A stretch of DNA of 64,000 bases from the NCBI RefSeq assembly GCF_001983935.1, contig NZ_CP017641.1, positions 1,240,001 through 1,304,000 on the forward strand, given 5' to 3'. Source of the DNA: Fuerstiella marisgermanici (GTDB taxonomy: Bacteria > Planctomycetota > Planctomycetia > Planctomycetales > Planctomycetaceae). A program made the position numbers and the translations under genes. The notes below the pieces were generated by a model. The model was not told the origin of the DNA, ran no database searches, and was given only the letters and a program-made list of their open reading frames with translations. Positions 26,978-36,636 of the stretch are shown piece by piece (position 1 is the stretch's first letter; every line of letters starts with the position of its first letter).

Positions 26978-27990
26978 GAGGTGGCCTCCACGGTCGCCGA
27001 TTCAGAGGCTGGCGGATCAACAGCACTGGCTGTGCTGACACTGCCTGTGTCGCGAGTAGCGGTGATGAAGGCTTCTTCAAGGTCGCCCGCGACTTCGCGA
27101 AATTGTGAGACTGCTGCTCCGGATGTCACGATGCTGTTCAGCAAACGGGATAGCACTTCGTCTGTGGCTGCCGTACGGACTCGAACAAGATCTTCTGTTT
27201 CTGACGTCGTGATTTCGGCTTCGTCCGACATCTGTTCGCGTACGATGGCTTCGACAGGAGCAAGCTGATCCCTGTTAAGGCACTGGATTTCAAATGTCCG
27301 CCGTTGGGTCAGCTGGCCGGTGACTTCTTTCAGCGTCCCGAACGCTTTTAGCTGGCCTGATGCGACAATGGCCACTTGATCGCAGATGCGTGAGAGTTCA
27401 GGCAGAATGTGGCTGGTCACGATCAGCGTCCGCCCTTCAGACGCCAGACGAATCAGAATTTCCCGCATTTCGATGCGGGCCTGAGGGTCCAGACCGTTGG
27501 CGGGTTCGTCCAGAATCAGGACCTCAGGTTGATGCAGCAGCGTGCGAGCGATCCCGATCCGCTGCTGCATCCCGTGGCTCAAACTTTCGACGTAGCGGTC
27601 CTGCATCCATGTGGCGTTGGTGACTTCCAGAACCTCTTCGACTCGCTTGCGTCGCGTTTTACGAGGGATCGCGTATGCGGCACCGAAGAAGTCCAGGTAT
27701 TCCCGAACCCGCATGTTGTCGTACGAACCAAACTTGTCGGGCATGTAGCCCACCAGTTGTCGCACTTTGCGAGCGTCCGTCACGCAATCCGCGCCGGCGA
27801 TCTTTGCGTGGCCTTCGGTGGGGCGAGTGAGGCCAACCAAAATGCGAATGGTCGTCGTCTTGCCAGCGCCATTCGGACCGATGAAGCCCAAAATGTCGCC
27901 TCGCTTTAAGGTCAAACTCAGGCTGTCTAACGCGACGAATTCGCCGTAGCGTTTGGTGAGATTTTCGATCTCGACAACGGTGTCACTCAT
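26974..27990 (-). CDS. ABC transporter ATP-binding protein
   Basis: A 338-residue ATPase. Walker A GPNGAGKTT lies near residue 40, the signature LSHGMQQRIGIAR near 137, Walker B LILDEPANGLDP near 160, and the H-loop in TSHILPE. It is of the CcmA/NatA type that pairs with ABC-2 permeases. The C-terminal 100 residues form an extra regulatory domain. The frame is open to 28038, but ATG 27990 gives the standard start (SDTVVEIENLTKRYG); this start overlaps the upstream gene's stop by eight bases, and the stop overlaps the permease start by four. Confidence 0.93.
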   Translation of the reverse strand: MSDTVVEIENLTKRYGEFVALDSLSLTLKRGDILGFIGPNGAGKTTTIRILVGLTRPTEGHAKIAGADCVTDARKVRQLVGYMPDKFGSYDNMRVREYLDFFGAAYAIPRKTRRKRVEEVLEVTNATWMQDRYVESLSHGMQQRIGIARTLLHQPEVLILDEPANGLDPQARIEMREILIRLASEGRTLIVTSHILPELSRICDQVAIVASGQLKAFGTLKEVTGQLTQRRTFEIQCLNRDQLAPVEAIVREQMSDEAEITTSETEDLVRVRTAATDEVLSRLLNSIVTSGAAVSQFREVAGDLEEAFITATRDTGSVSTASAVDPPASESATVEATS

Positions 27991-30490
27991 TCGCTTCTGT
28001 CTTTTTGTTCGAAGTTGAGGCAGAGGTTCGGCGACCACGAACGGTCACGAGAACGCGTTCGATCTTCCAGTCGTCATCGCGCTCTGAACTTGTGAAGTCG
28101 CTACTGTCGGCACCGTCAATTTCGCTCACGCTGATTCGCAGCAAAAAGTTGCCGTCTTTGGGACCGGCGTTCAAAACGTCGCCGGGAATTGCAAAAGTGA
28201 AGTTGCCGACGGGGCTATCCAGAGTTTCCACGAGCTTAAAATCGTCGGGCGAACCAGACTGAAGTGTGATCGTTCGCGAACCCGCGAGGACTCGAAACTG
28301 CACTTCGGCGGATTCAAAATCGAACGGCTGACAGACGTCCGGCACTTCAAACTGCAACAGCGACGCGCCGCCGGTTTCTCTGGCTAACCATTTGGCTGAA
28401 CGGTTCGTATATGCTGCGCTGACTGATCCATCGATGTCCTGAATCGCACGGTAAGGCATAAACGTTGTGGGAATCGTAATCAGCCCATCCGCAGGCGGGA
28501 TTTGAAGCCGTAGCGGCAAGGCCACAAGGCAAAGTGAATCAGTCCGCGGCGCCATGTCGACAAGCTGTACGGTCGGCGGCAGTGCGTGAGTCCAGAACAA
28601 TACCGACGGGATCTGCGGGAAGCGGGACAACCGGTCGATTTCGTGCAAAGCCGTTTGCATCAACCGACCGTGCATGATCTGCGATTCGGATAACAGCGTC
28701 TCCCGGCTGACTTCACCGGGCGCCAACACGTCAGTCGGACCCGCCGAATATTGACCCGTTGCCTGCGGCTGTAACGCCATTTTGTCCGGGCTAAGACTCG
28801 CGAGAATCAGATCTTCCGGCTGCAACTGTTCGGTGTTGGCTAACGTGATTTCTACCCCGTCGGCACCGAACTCCGCCAACGCCGACATGGGCTCAGGCAG
28901 ACTTACAAACGACCGCTGCTGGTACGTTGTGGCACCTGCTGGTTGAGAAAAATTCGTCCATTTCGAATTGCCGGTGTCTGACCAGACGTACCGTTGCTGC
29001 ATTCCTGCAGCCCCTTTTGATGTCGGGTACAGGAGGGTGTGGGTTGGCAAATCCACGGACGTCTGGCCGACGGAGGGCTGGTAGATCGTCGCCGCTCCAT
29101 CCGCTGCAAAGGTCGACTGTCCGTCACCCAATACGGCAACTCGACTTTCAATGATTGTTGGCGGCGCGACGCTGCGTGACGCGATTCCCTTGATGATTCC
29201 TGGTCCGGCTGCCACGACGGACAACAGCGGGATGCCCAGCAGCAGCAACGCGGGGCGCTGCCGTTTAGAGGCCAGATAACCGAGTCCGCCGACCAGCAAG
29301 GTAAAGACTGACAGGACCAGAATCGCGAAACCTCGGCTTGGAATTTCGTAACCGATTCGTTTTTCTGAGGCGGCGGCCAGACTTTCGTTGGGCAAAATGG
29401 GCTCAGGTTGCGGGGTTAGGAACAGGGACTCCACAATCGGCGTTGCGATGGCGTCCAGGCCGTTGCCTGAGTCCGCATTAAGCATTGCTTCGGGAGACAC
29501 CATGGAAACGAAAACGGACCCGCGGCCAAAGGGTGCTTCAACCAACGCTGGCCAGTCTCGCACGCTAAAGTGAACGCGACCTGTTTCAAATACGGCGCGA
29601 GTCAGCGACACGGGTTCTTCGAAGTTTCGCACGTGCGACAGGTCACTCATGCCAGGATGCATCACCGCCGCGTCATGTTTGAAGGGGACTTCCATCGGCG
29701 TAGTCTTGTCGACGATGGAAATCGGCAACGCCTCGCCCAAAATGGCGTTCACTGTCGCGCTGCCACATTGATCCAGCAAAAACAGAACTCGGCCGCCGCG
29801 CTGAATCCATGCTCGAACAGCATCGCACGCCTCAGGATACTGTGGCAGGTCGGGGGACGAGATCAGCAGTTGGTCGAGTGGTTCCAGTGCCTCTGCGTAG
29901 CCATGCAGTTTTTCCGGCCCGAATTGCAGCATCATCGTTTCCAGCTGTGCGGCCGCCCTCGCACGCATCTGCAGCTTCTCAATCGCCGTCGCGACTTCCG
30001 GACTTTCCGTGCGCGTTGAAATCAAACCGCAATAGCCGGTCAACAGCAGGTTGTGACTGGCTGGGTTGGATGAAAGAAAAGAGTCGGTGAAGTCTCCGCC
30101 GGTGCCATCCACGATCTCCTGAGAATCAGAATCGCCCAGCAGAGTCAGAAGATGAAATTCGAACGCGTCCGGGCTGTCGTCGTCAAGTCGGACAGGCCAC
30201 GCGGTCTGGCGCACTGAACCAGCCGGGACAACCAGCGACCGGATAAACTGAGCTCCCGAGCTGCCATTGGGAGTCACAACCGTGGTGACGGTTTCATCAT
30301 CTTCAGACGTGTTGTAGAAAGCTCCGGCAACAAGTCCCCAATGACCGGCGCGATAGCGCTGGACGCCGCCGGCCGCGATACGCCCGTTAACTTGAGCGTG
30401 AACGAGCGCCGCAGAATTCCACAACGAAACGAGAATTAGCACGGTGCCTACGGCAAAGCGGAATGTGAAAGATCCGGTAGGCACTGGCAT
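27983..30490 (-). CDS. Large membrane-anchored protein with amidotransferase-like region
   Basis: An 835-residue protein heading the ABC operon. The ATG at 30490 gives a signal peptide (FAVGTVLILVSLW ... VHAQ); 27 further residues are open upstream. After beta-rich N-terminal sequence comes a region like a class I glutamine-amidotransferase fold (RGGRVLFLLDQCG near 240; FGRGSVFVSMVSPE near 350), as in DUF4350 or BatA-type proteins, but no catalytic triad is evident. Two membrane helices lie near 415-460. The C-terminal half is beta-rich and probably periplasmic. Its end overlaps the ATPase start by eight bases, so the two products likely act together. Confidence 0.75.
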   Translation of the reverse strand: MPVPTGSFTFRFAVGTVLILVSLWNSAALVHAQVNGRIAAGGVQRYRAGHWGLVAGAFYNTSEDDETVTTVVTPNGSSGAQFIRSLVVPAGSVRQTAWPVRLDDDSPDAFEFHLLTLLGDSDSQEIVDGTGGDFTDSFLSSNPASHNLLLTGYCGLISTRTESPEVATAIEKLQMRARAAAQLETMMLQFGPEKLHGYAEALEPLDQLLISSPDLPQYPEACDAVRAWIQRGGRVLFLLDQCGSATVNAILGEALPISIVDKTTPMEVPFKHDAAVMHPGMSDLSHVRNFEEPVSLTRAVFETGRVHFSVRDWPALVEAPFGRGSVFVSMVSPEAMLNADSGNGLDAIATPIVESLFLTPQPEPILPNESLAAASEKRIGYEIPSRGFAILVLSVFTLLVGGLGYLASKRQRPALLLLGIPLLSVVAAGPGIIKGIASRSVAPPTIIESRVAVLGDGQSTFAADGAATIYQPSVGQTSVDLPTHTLLYPTSKGAAGMQQRYVWSDTGNSKWTNFSQPAGATTYQQRSFVSLPEPMSALAEFGADGVEITLANTEQLQPEDLILASLSPDKMALQPQATGQYSAGPTDVLAPGEVSRETLLSESQIMHGRLMQTALHEIDRLSRFPQIPSVLFWTHALPPTVQLVDMAPRTDSLCLVALPLRLQIPPADGLITIPTTFMPYRAIQDIDGSVSAAYTNRSAKWLARETGGASLLQFEVPDVCQPFDFESAEVQFRVLAGSRTITLQSGSPDDFKLVETLDSPVGNFTFAIPGDVLNAGPKDGNFLLRISVSEIDGADSSDFTSSERDDDWKIERVLVTVRGRRTSASTSNKKTEANE

Positions 30491-30725
30491 AGTGTTGGAA
30501 TTCGTCTGAGGAGGTTCCGTGGGGAAATCATTCCACTGTGAAATGTTGGCGGTCGCAACCCAAAGTGGCATTTGAATGAGAAATCGCTGATGCCGCCACC
30601 GACGGCTCTATCTGCACGGTACCAGCGAGCCAGCCGGTACAACTTGCCTTGAGGTCATGATCTGAGTAGTCTGCCGGACTGACGACTCAACCAGCGATTT
30701 CGCACCTGCCTCAGCGGCAATCACG

Positions 30726-32351
30726 ATGCCCAACGATCCCGGCACGATTCAAACCATGATCGAACTCTATCCGTGGTTGCGGCTTGCGCCGCCAGTGGCC
30801 GCCATTACTCTGGCTGTGGCCTTCAAGGATGTCAACTTTGCGTTGCTGCTGGCCGTTCTATGCGGTTGCCTGCTGTTGGCCGACTTCAACCTGTCGGCAA
30901 CCGTCGACGGATTGTGCGACCTGTTCGTGAATGTCGTGGCCGATGCAGACCATGCGTCTGTGATTCTGTTTACCATCTTGCTGGGCGCCATGATCGGGCT
31001 GATGAACGACAGCGGCGGAACTGATGCAGTCGTCAACCGAATTGCCGCGTACGCGAATACTCGTCGCAAAGGTCAGGTTCTGACCTGGCTGGCGGGCGTT
31101 GTCGTCTTCTTTGACGACTACGCCAACACGATGCTGATTGGCGGTTCTGTGCGACCGCTCACAGACCGCTTGAAGATTTCACGAGCGAAGCTGGCGTTTC
31201 TGATCGATGCCACGGCGGCTCCCATTGCGGGGCTGGCATTGTCGACATGGACGGCGTTTGAAATTGATCAGGTGCAATTGGGGATCACTGAAGCAGGCAT
31301 GACAGCCGCAGCCGGAGAAGTCTTTCTGGCGACCATGCCGTATCGAATTTATCCCATTGTCGCCATCATTATCGTGGGGACGATCGCGTTTAGCGGGAGA
31401 GATTTCGGCCCGATGCTGAAGGCCGAGCGCCGCTGCCTGCAGGCGGATTCACACGAACAGAACAAAGGCGATAAGGTTAAAACGGGTTCAATGTGGACGG
31501 CCATTATTCCCGTTGGCGTGTTGATCGCCACTGTCGTCGGCCTGCTGTTTCGCTATTACTGGCTGGGGACCAGCGAATCTGGGACGGAACTATCCACAGG
31601 CGAAGGCAATGCCTGGTGGGCGGAAGTCGACGCCTATCGTCTGCTGCTGGTGACGGCGTTGTCGGCGTCGACAGCCGCCGTGATTTGCGGCATCTCAATC
31701 GGAAAAATGACTCTGGCAGAAGCTTCTGAAAGCTGGGCTAACGGCATCACTTCGATGATTCCGGCCATCATTGTGCTGGTGCTGGCGTGGGCTGTGAATT
31801 CGGTTTGCTCTGGTGACAACCTGAACACTGCGGCGTACATCATTTCGCTGATCGGGGAATCCGTTCGCGGCGAATTTCTGCCCGTGATCGCATTCATAAC
31901 GGCCGGAGCAATGGCTGTCGCGATTGGCAGTTCGTTCACGACGATGGGGCTGCTGATCCCATTGTTCATTCCACTTTCAAACGCTGTTTTAGGCAATGGC
32001 CCCGATGGGCTGTGCGCCAATGATCCTGTTTTCCTCGCAACGATCGGCGCGATTCTGGCAGGAGCGATCTTTGGCGACCATTGCTCGCCCATTTCCGACA
32101 CGACCGTGCTTTCGTCAGCGGCGGCGGGCTGCAATCACCTTGACCACGTCGGCACTCAACTGCCATATGCGATGCTGATCGCGGCATGCTCGCTGCTGTT
32201 TGGCTATCTGCCGATCGGATTCGGCCTGCCGTGGTGGGTGGCGTTGCCGCTAAGTACGGCGATGTGCATTGGAGCAATCCTCGTTTTCGGGACGGAACCA
32301 ACTGAGGAAGCAGAAACGCTAGAATCGCGATTGGCTGCCAAATCTGAGTGA
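30726..32351 (+). CDS. NhaC-family Na+/H+ antiporter
   Basis: A 541-residue inner-membrane protein with about 12 hydrophobic segments. It has the hallmarks of the NhaC / Na+:H+ antiporter family: FFDDYANTMLIGGSVRPLTD early, and GAIFGDHCSPISDTTVLSS in the second half, where the acidic and Ser/Thr residues line the ion path. By family knowledge it exchanges sodium for protons or transports amino or organic acids. It lies divergent from the ABC operon. The start is at a plain ATG with no strong ribosome site. A DapA-like gene follows on the same strand after 78 bases. Confidence 0.9.
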   Translation: MPNDPGTIQTMIELYPWLRLAPPVAAITLAVAFKDVNFALLLAVLCGCLLLADFNLSATVDGLCDLFVNVVADADHASVILFTILLGAMIGLMNDSGGTDAVVNRIAAYANTRRKGQVLTWLAGVVVFFDDYANTMLIGGSVRPLTDRLKISRAKLAFLIDATAAPIAGLALSTWTAFEIDQVQLGITEAGMTAAAGEVFLATMPYRIYPIVAIIIVGTIAFSGRDFGPMLKAERRCLQADSHEQNKGDKVKTGSMWTAIIPVGVLIATVVGLLFRYYWLGTSESGTELSTGEGNAWWAEVDAYRLLLVTALSASTAAVICGISIGKMTLAEASESWANGITSMIPAIIVLVLAWAVNSVCSGDNLNTAAYIISLIGESVRGEFLPVIAFITAGAMAVAIGSSFTTMGLLIPLFIPLSNAVLGNGPDGLCANDPVFLATIGAILAGAIFGDHCSPISDTTVLSSAAAGCNHLDHVGTQLPYAMLIAACSLLFGYLPIGFGLPWWVALPLSTAMCIGAILVFGTEPTEEAETLESRLAAKSE

Positions 32352-32429
32352 TGCTCTTTCCGCCACGGGTGTTTGAGAATACCATGCCCCCGAATTCACA
32401 TCAGTCTCCACCCTTTTCCCACCTCTCCC

Positions 32430-33452
32430 ATGACCCAACAAAAACTTCAGGGCATCTTCACACCCAATCTCGTTCCGTATTCCGCTGACGGCAGTGTTAA
32501 CGAAGACGAATTGCGCCGCTACGTCGAATGGTTGATCGAACGCGGTGTGCATGGCCTTTATCCCAACGGTTCGACTGGTGAATTCACTCGATTCACGCCT
32601 GAGGAACGCCGCCGCATCGTTGCGGTGATTGCCGACCAGGCTCGTGGGCGAGTTCCCATTCTGGCTGGAGCGGCCGAAGCCAACGTGAAGGAAACTCTGG
32701 CGGCCTGCGAATACTACGCGTCGCTGGGGATTCGAGCCGTCGCGATCGTCGCGCCGTTTTATTACAAGCTCAGCCCTGCCAGCGTGTATGCGTACTTCAA
32801 AGAGATCGGTGACAACACCCCGATTGACGTGACGCTGTACAATATTCCGATGTTCGCCAGCCCGATCGACGTACCCACGCTGCAACGCCTGTCGGAAGAA
32901 TGCGAACGGATTGTGGCGATCAAAGATTCGTCCGGCGAAGTGCCGCACATGATTCGCATGATCCAGGCCGTGAAGCCCAATCGACCGGACTTTGCGTTTT
33001 TGACCGGCTGGGACGCGGCACTGATGCCCATGCTTCTGGTTGGCTGCGACGGCGGCACAAATGCCAGTTCCGGCGTTGTCCCGGAGCTCACACGCAAGCT
33101 GTACGATCTGACAACCAGCCATCAGATCGAAGGGGCTCGACAGATCCAGTACGACCTAGTCAAGCTGTTCGATACGATGATTTACTCGGCCGAATTCCCG
33201 GAAGGCTTTCGCGCTGCTGTGAATTTACGCGGTTTCAATATGGGACACGGGCGCCAGCCGCTTTCTACCGAACAGCGGACCGACATTACAGCACTCAGTA
33301 ACGAATTGCAGTGCATGCTTGCCGCTCATGGCTTTACCGATCAGCCGATTGGGGGCTGTCCGATCGACGCCAATGCGGGCGGCGGTGAAGCAGAGGTTTC
33401 AGCCATCGTGCAACAGGTTGTGGCCGAACTCAACAGACGCGGCCTGATGTAA
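32430..33452 (+). CDS. DapA-like aldolase (DHDPS/NAL superfamily)
   Basis: A 340-residue class I aldolase-type TIM barrel. Conserved parts include [15 protein letters not shown] (the TTGE-type pyruvate-binding loop), VTLYNIPMF with the tyrosine, and [11 protein letters not shown] with the Schiff-base lysine. Members make dihydrodipicolinate or split N-acetylneuraminate, KDG and others; the sequence does not decide. It is longer than a usual DapA (about 290-300), with a C-terminal extension including [18 protein letters not shown] at 32373 is in frame, but ATG 32430 gives the family start. dapB lies elsewhere in the window, so a lysine-pathway role is possible but not shown. Confidence 0.85.
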   Translation: MTQQKLQGIFTPNLVPYSADGSVNEDELRRYVEWLIERGVHGLYPNGSTGEFTRFTPEERRRIVAVIADQARGRVPILAGAAEANVKETLAACEYYASLGIRAVAIVAPFYYKLSPASVYAYFKEIGDNTPIDVTLYNIPMFASPIDVPTLQRLSEECERIVAIKDSSGEVPHMIRMIQAVKPNRPDFAFLTGWDAALMPMLLVGCDGGTNASSGVVPELTRKLYDLTTSHQIEGARQIQYDLVKLFDTMIYSAEFPEGFRAAVNLRGFNMGHGRQPLSTEQRTDITALSNELQCMLAAHGFTDQPIGGCPIDANAGGGEAEVSAIVQQVVAELNRRGLM

Positions 33453-33484
33453 GGCGTGCGACGTTCAGTAACTGGTTGCGGCGA

Positions 33485-34570
33485 TCACGATGCGCCATCG
33501 ACTTGTTGTGCAGCCGGTGCGCTCGGATTGTCGGCGAACTCTTCATCTGCCGCAGCATGAGCCACTTCTTCCAGTTCGTGGGTATCGGCGGCTTTGGTGA
33601 TGTCGGAGAATTTCACCTTCATCGACACCATGTAGTACAGTCCCAGCAGCGTCACCGGGATGTACATACTCATGTGGTAATACACCGAGGCCGCCATGAC
33701 CTGCGATGGGTCAAACGGGATTCCCTGAGCCACCATGCTGATGCGAAAACAGTATTGGATGACTCCGAAGTAGCCCGGAGTCGATGGAATGGTGACTCCC
33801 ATCGCCGTGACGCCCGTAATGATCATTCCCGCTGATATCGTCACAGGGACATGAAACGCCTTCAATGCGGTGTATGCGATCAAGCCATTCAGTGTCCATT
33901 GCACGAGCGAGCTGACCGCGATCAGAAAGATTGCCTTGCCGCTTTTTAGTGCGTGCAGTCCGTGAGCTCCCGCCTGCAGCATTTCGAGGATCTTCGATGA
34001 GATCGCCTTCGGCAGCACCCAGTTCATCATGGTTTCGGACAACTTCAGAAACCAGTCTGTCCAGATCAGATACGCCGCCACGCACAGCACGCCGATCACG
34101 CAAAAACCGGCAAAGATCAGAGCGTTGTCGCGATATTCCTGCGGCATGTTATCGGTGAACAGCAGGCCCAGGCTAAACAAAGCCAATATCGCCACGACGT
34201 CGAAAATGCGTTCCAGCACAACCGTCGACAACACGGTGCTTGCAGGAATGCCGTGTCGCGTTCGCACGACGAACACGCGGACAAATTCGCCCAGGTGAGC
34301 GGGCAGCAGGTTGTTAAAAGCAAAGCCGATCAGCAGCGGCTTAAATAGTTGCCTGGTGGTGAGCGGGCAAACCGGAGCCAGCAGCCATTTCCAGCGCATT
34401 GCCTTCAGCCAGTAGAAGCCGAACAGCAACAGCAGCATCAAAGGCAAAGTCAGGTAGTTAGCGCTCTGGAAGGCGACCCTTAGGCCCTCCATCGACGTCC
34501 CTGCCATGGACCTGGCGAACAAAAAGACAGATACGGCGATGCCAATAATCAGAGCGATTGCGCGTTTCAT
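33485..34570 (-). CDS. YbhN / LPG synthase TM-type membrane protein
   Basis: A 361-residue inner-membrane protein with about 8 helices. It matches the UPF0104 / lysylphosphatidylglycerol synthase membrane domain family: PAHLGEFVRVFVVR (a conserved motif of the family), LERIFDVVAIL, and ITGVTAMGVTIPSTPGYFGVIQYCF, typical of its end. Members have been linked to lipid or isoprenoid flipping; the actual substrate is unknown. It is convergent with the DapA-like gene and separated from the YkgJ gene by about 310 bases. Confidence 0.85.
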   Translation of the reverse strand: MKRAIALIIGIAVSVFLFARSMAGTSMEGLRVAFQSANYLTLPLMLLLLFGFYWLKAMRWKWLLAPVCPLTTRQLFKPLLIGFAFNNLLPAHLGEFVRVFVVRTRHGIPASTVLSTVVLERIFDVVAILALFSLGLLFTDNMPQEYRDNALIFAGFCVIGVLCVAAYLIWTDWFLKLSETMMNWVLPKAISSKILEMLQAGAHGLHALKSGKAIFLIAVSSLVQWTLNGLIAYTALKAFHVPVTISAGMIITGVTAMGVTIPSTPGYFGVIQYCFRISMVAQGIPFDPSQVMAASVYYHMSMYIPVTLLGLYYMVSMKVKFSDITKAADTHELEEVAHAAADEEFADNPSAPAAQQVDGAS

Positions 34571-34879
34571 CTGTCCTGTTTCGTGACGCGGCCGGAACCG
34601 AGTGGTTGGGGAATACGCTTTACTCTATACCAACCCACGCGGGGCCGCTGAGAAACACCATCGGCAAGGTGCATTCTCACCAACGTGAACGTTTGCAACG
34701 CCTATCGATTGCCCTCAGTGGCGAATTCGACCAAACCCGGCGTTTCGTTGTGATCGCTACAGAATGATTCTATCATCAACCACTGATCCACATTTATAGT
34801 CGCCCCCGCCATCAATTCATGGCGGGATTGCCTAAACTGGAACGGTGTTTCACCTCCCCTTCCCTACGATAAAACCACC
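34571..34879. other. Divergent intergenic region
   Basis: About 310 bases between the YbhN-like gene (minus) and the YkgJ-like gene (plus). A short open frame at 34558-34767 has no protein character. It should contain two promoters; I cannot place boxes with confidence. Confidence 0.4.
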
Positions 34880-35308
34880 ATGCGTACTCAGGTAAAACGA
34901 GAAGAACTGAAAGACGGCGAAGTTCTTTGCCAGTACTGTACCGGCAAATGCTGTCGCTATTTCGCATTGCCGATCGAAACGCCCACGACCTGGGAAGACT
35001 ATGACCACATTCGGTGGTACATGATGCACGGTTCGGTCAGTATGTTTGTGGACGAAGGCAGTTGGTACATCATGGTCCACGCCGACTGCGAACATCTTCT
35101 CCCCAATAACTTCTGCGGCGCGTATGAAACTCGGCCGAGCATCTGCCGTAAGTACACCACGGACGACTGCGAATACGACAATGACGCAGCTCATGAAAAG
35201 CTGTTCGAAACGCCCGATCAAATCTGGGAGTACGCTCACGCCGTCCTGCCTGTCCGTCCACGCCGCACGGTGGACGACCCGGTCAGCCTGCCAGTTATTG
35301 CCGGGTAG
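34880..35308 (+). CDS. YkgJ-family cysteine cluster protein
   Basis: A 142-residue cytoplasmic protein with the CQYCTGKCCRY motif near residue 17, and further cysteines in ADCEHLL, NFCGAYETRPSICRKY and DDCEYD. This is the YkgJ family, thought to bind zinc or iron through the cluster. The role is unknown. The next gene, a glycosyltransferase, begins three bases after the stop, so the two are co-transcribed and probably co-translated. Confidence 0.87.
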   Translation: MRTQVKREELKDGEVLCQYCTGKCCRYFALPIETPTTWEDYDHIRWYMMHGSVSMFVDEGSWYIMVHADCEHLLPNNFCGAYETRPSICRKYTTDDCEYDNDAAHEKLFETPDQIWEYAHAVLPVRPRRTVDDPVSLPVIAG

Positions 35309-35311
35309 CCG

Positions 35312-36601
35312 ATGAGAATTGCCATCATCACGGCTGGCGGTGCAGGCATGTTTTGCGGCTCATGCATGCAGGACAACACGCTCGCTCGCACATTGCGACT
35401 GGCCGGTGAAGACGCCGTTCTGGTTCCGACTTACACGCCAATCACGGTCGACGAAGAAGACGTCAGCGTGGATCGCGTGTTTCTGGGCGGAGTCAACGTT
35501 TATCTGGATTCGGTCTTGCCAGGCTGGAGGCGACTCCCCGGGTGGATGACGTCGTGGCTGAACCGTCCGTCGATCATTCGCGGCCTGACAAAGTTCGGTG
35601 GCGGCACAGAAGCATCGAAACTCGGATCGCTGACCCTGGACATGCTCAAGGGCGACGCCGGGCCGCAGCGGCGTGAAATTCATGAATTCGTCAACTATCT
35701 GTGCGACGAACTGAAGCCAGATGTCATCATCTTCAGCAATGCGTTGCTGTCCGGAGTCCTCACCGAACTGCGGCCTCGGTTTAACGGCAGGATCCTATGC
35801 TTGCTGCAGGGCGACGACATCTTTCTGGAAGGACTGACGGCGAAGTGGAAGCCGCGAGTCATGAAACAGCTTCAGGCGAACTGCCAGCTGTTCGATGGCT
35901 TTCTGACTCACAGCCGCTTCTACCGCCATTTCATGGCGGGCTATCTGAACGTGCCGGTTGAAAAGTTCCGCCAGATACCGCTCAGTATCGATCCTGCCGA
36001 CGTTGTGCCGCATCCGCCGCCGGAAACTGTCGATCGAGCAGCCTCAGTTGATCGCAAAATTCGCGTCGGCTTCTTTGCCAGAATCTGCCGTGAAAAAGGA
36101 GTGCAGAACTTTCTTACGGCGTCGAAGCACGTCCTGACCGAATTCCCCAATACCGAATTTGCGGTTGCAGGTTATCTTCCGGCAGAGTCGACACAGTGGT
36201 TCGAAGGATTGCTGGCAGAAGCATCGGCAGTCGCGCCAGGCCGTGTGCATTGGCTGGGAAGCCCGGCCGGACGCTCTGAGAAATTTCGTATCTACAGTAG
36301 CTTTGATTTGTTATGCGTGCCGACCGACTATCACGAACCGAAGGGCCTGTACGTGCTTGAAGCCGGACTCGCAGGAGTCCCTTCACTGCTACCGAATCAC
36401 GGCGCGTTTCCGGAATTGGTAGAAGCGTTGGGCCACGGCACGTTGTACGACGCCACAACGGAATCGGGCCTCGTCGAAGGCTTGCAGCAGCACCTCGCGC
36501 GCACGCCGAACAATTCTGCCACACTGCCGCAGCGAGTTTACGCTGCGTTCGCCATGCAGGCCACGGCTGAGCAACTGGTTGAGACGATCCGCAGTCTTTA
36601 G
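35312..36601 (+). CDS. GT4-type glycosyltransferase
   Basis: A 429-residue GT-B fold glycosyltransferase, family 4 type. The N-terminus has IAIITAGGAGMFCGSCMQDN, a glycine-rich acceptor loop. The C-terminal half has KIRVGFFARICREKGVQ and the nucleotide-sugar site EPKGLYVLEAGLAGVPSL with its two glutamates spaced as expected. The sugar donor and acceptor cannot be told. It is coupled to the upstream YkgJ gene, an unusual pairing, and convergent with the antiporter gene. Confidence 0.88.
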   Translation: MRIAIITAGGAGMFCGSCMQDNTLARTLRLAGEDAVLVPTYTPITVDEEDVSVDRVFLGGVNVYLDSVLPGWRRLPGWMTSWLNRPSIIRGLTKFGGGTEASKLGSLTLDMLKGDAGPQRREIHEFVNYLCDELKPDVIIFSNALLSGVLTELRPRFNGRILCLLQGDDIFLEGLTAKWKPRVMKQLQANCQLFDGFLTHSRFYRHFMAGYLNVPVEKFRQIPLSIDPADVVPHPPPETVDRAASVDRKIRVGFFARICREKGVQNFLTASKHVLTEFPNTEFAVAGYLPAESTQWFEGLLAEASAVAPGRVHWLGSPAGRSEKFRIYSSFDLLCVPTDYHEPKGLYVLEAGLAGVPSLLPNHGAFPELVEALGHGTLYDATTESGLVEGLQQHLARTPNNSATLPQRVYAAFAMQATAEQLVETIRSL

Positions 36602-36636
36602 GACTGCGTGAAGGTGATACAGCAAGCGAGTGGCTG

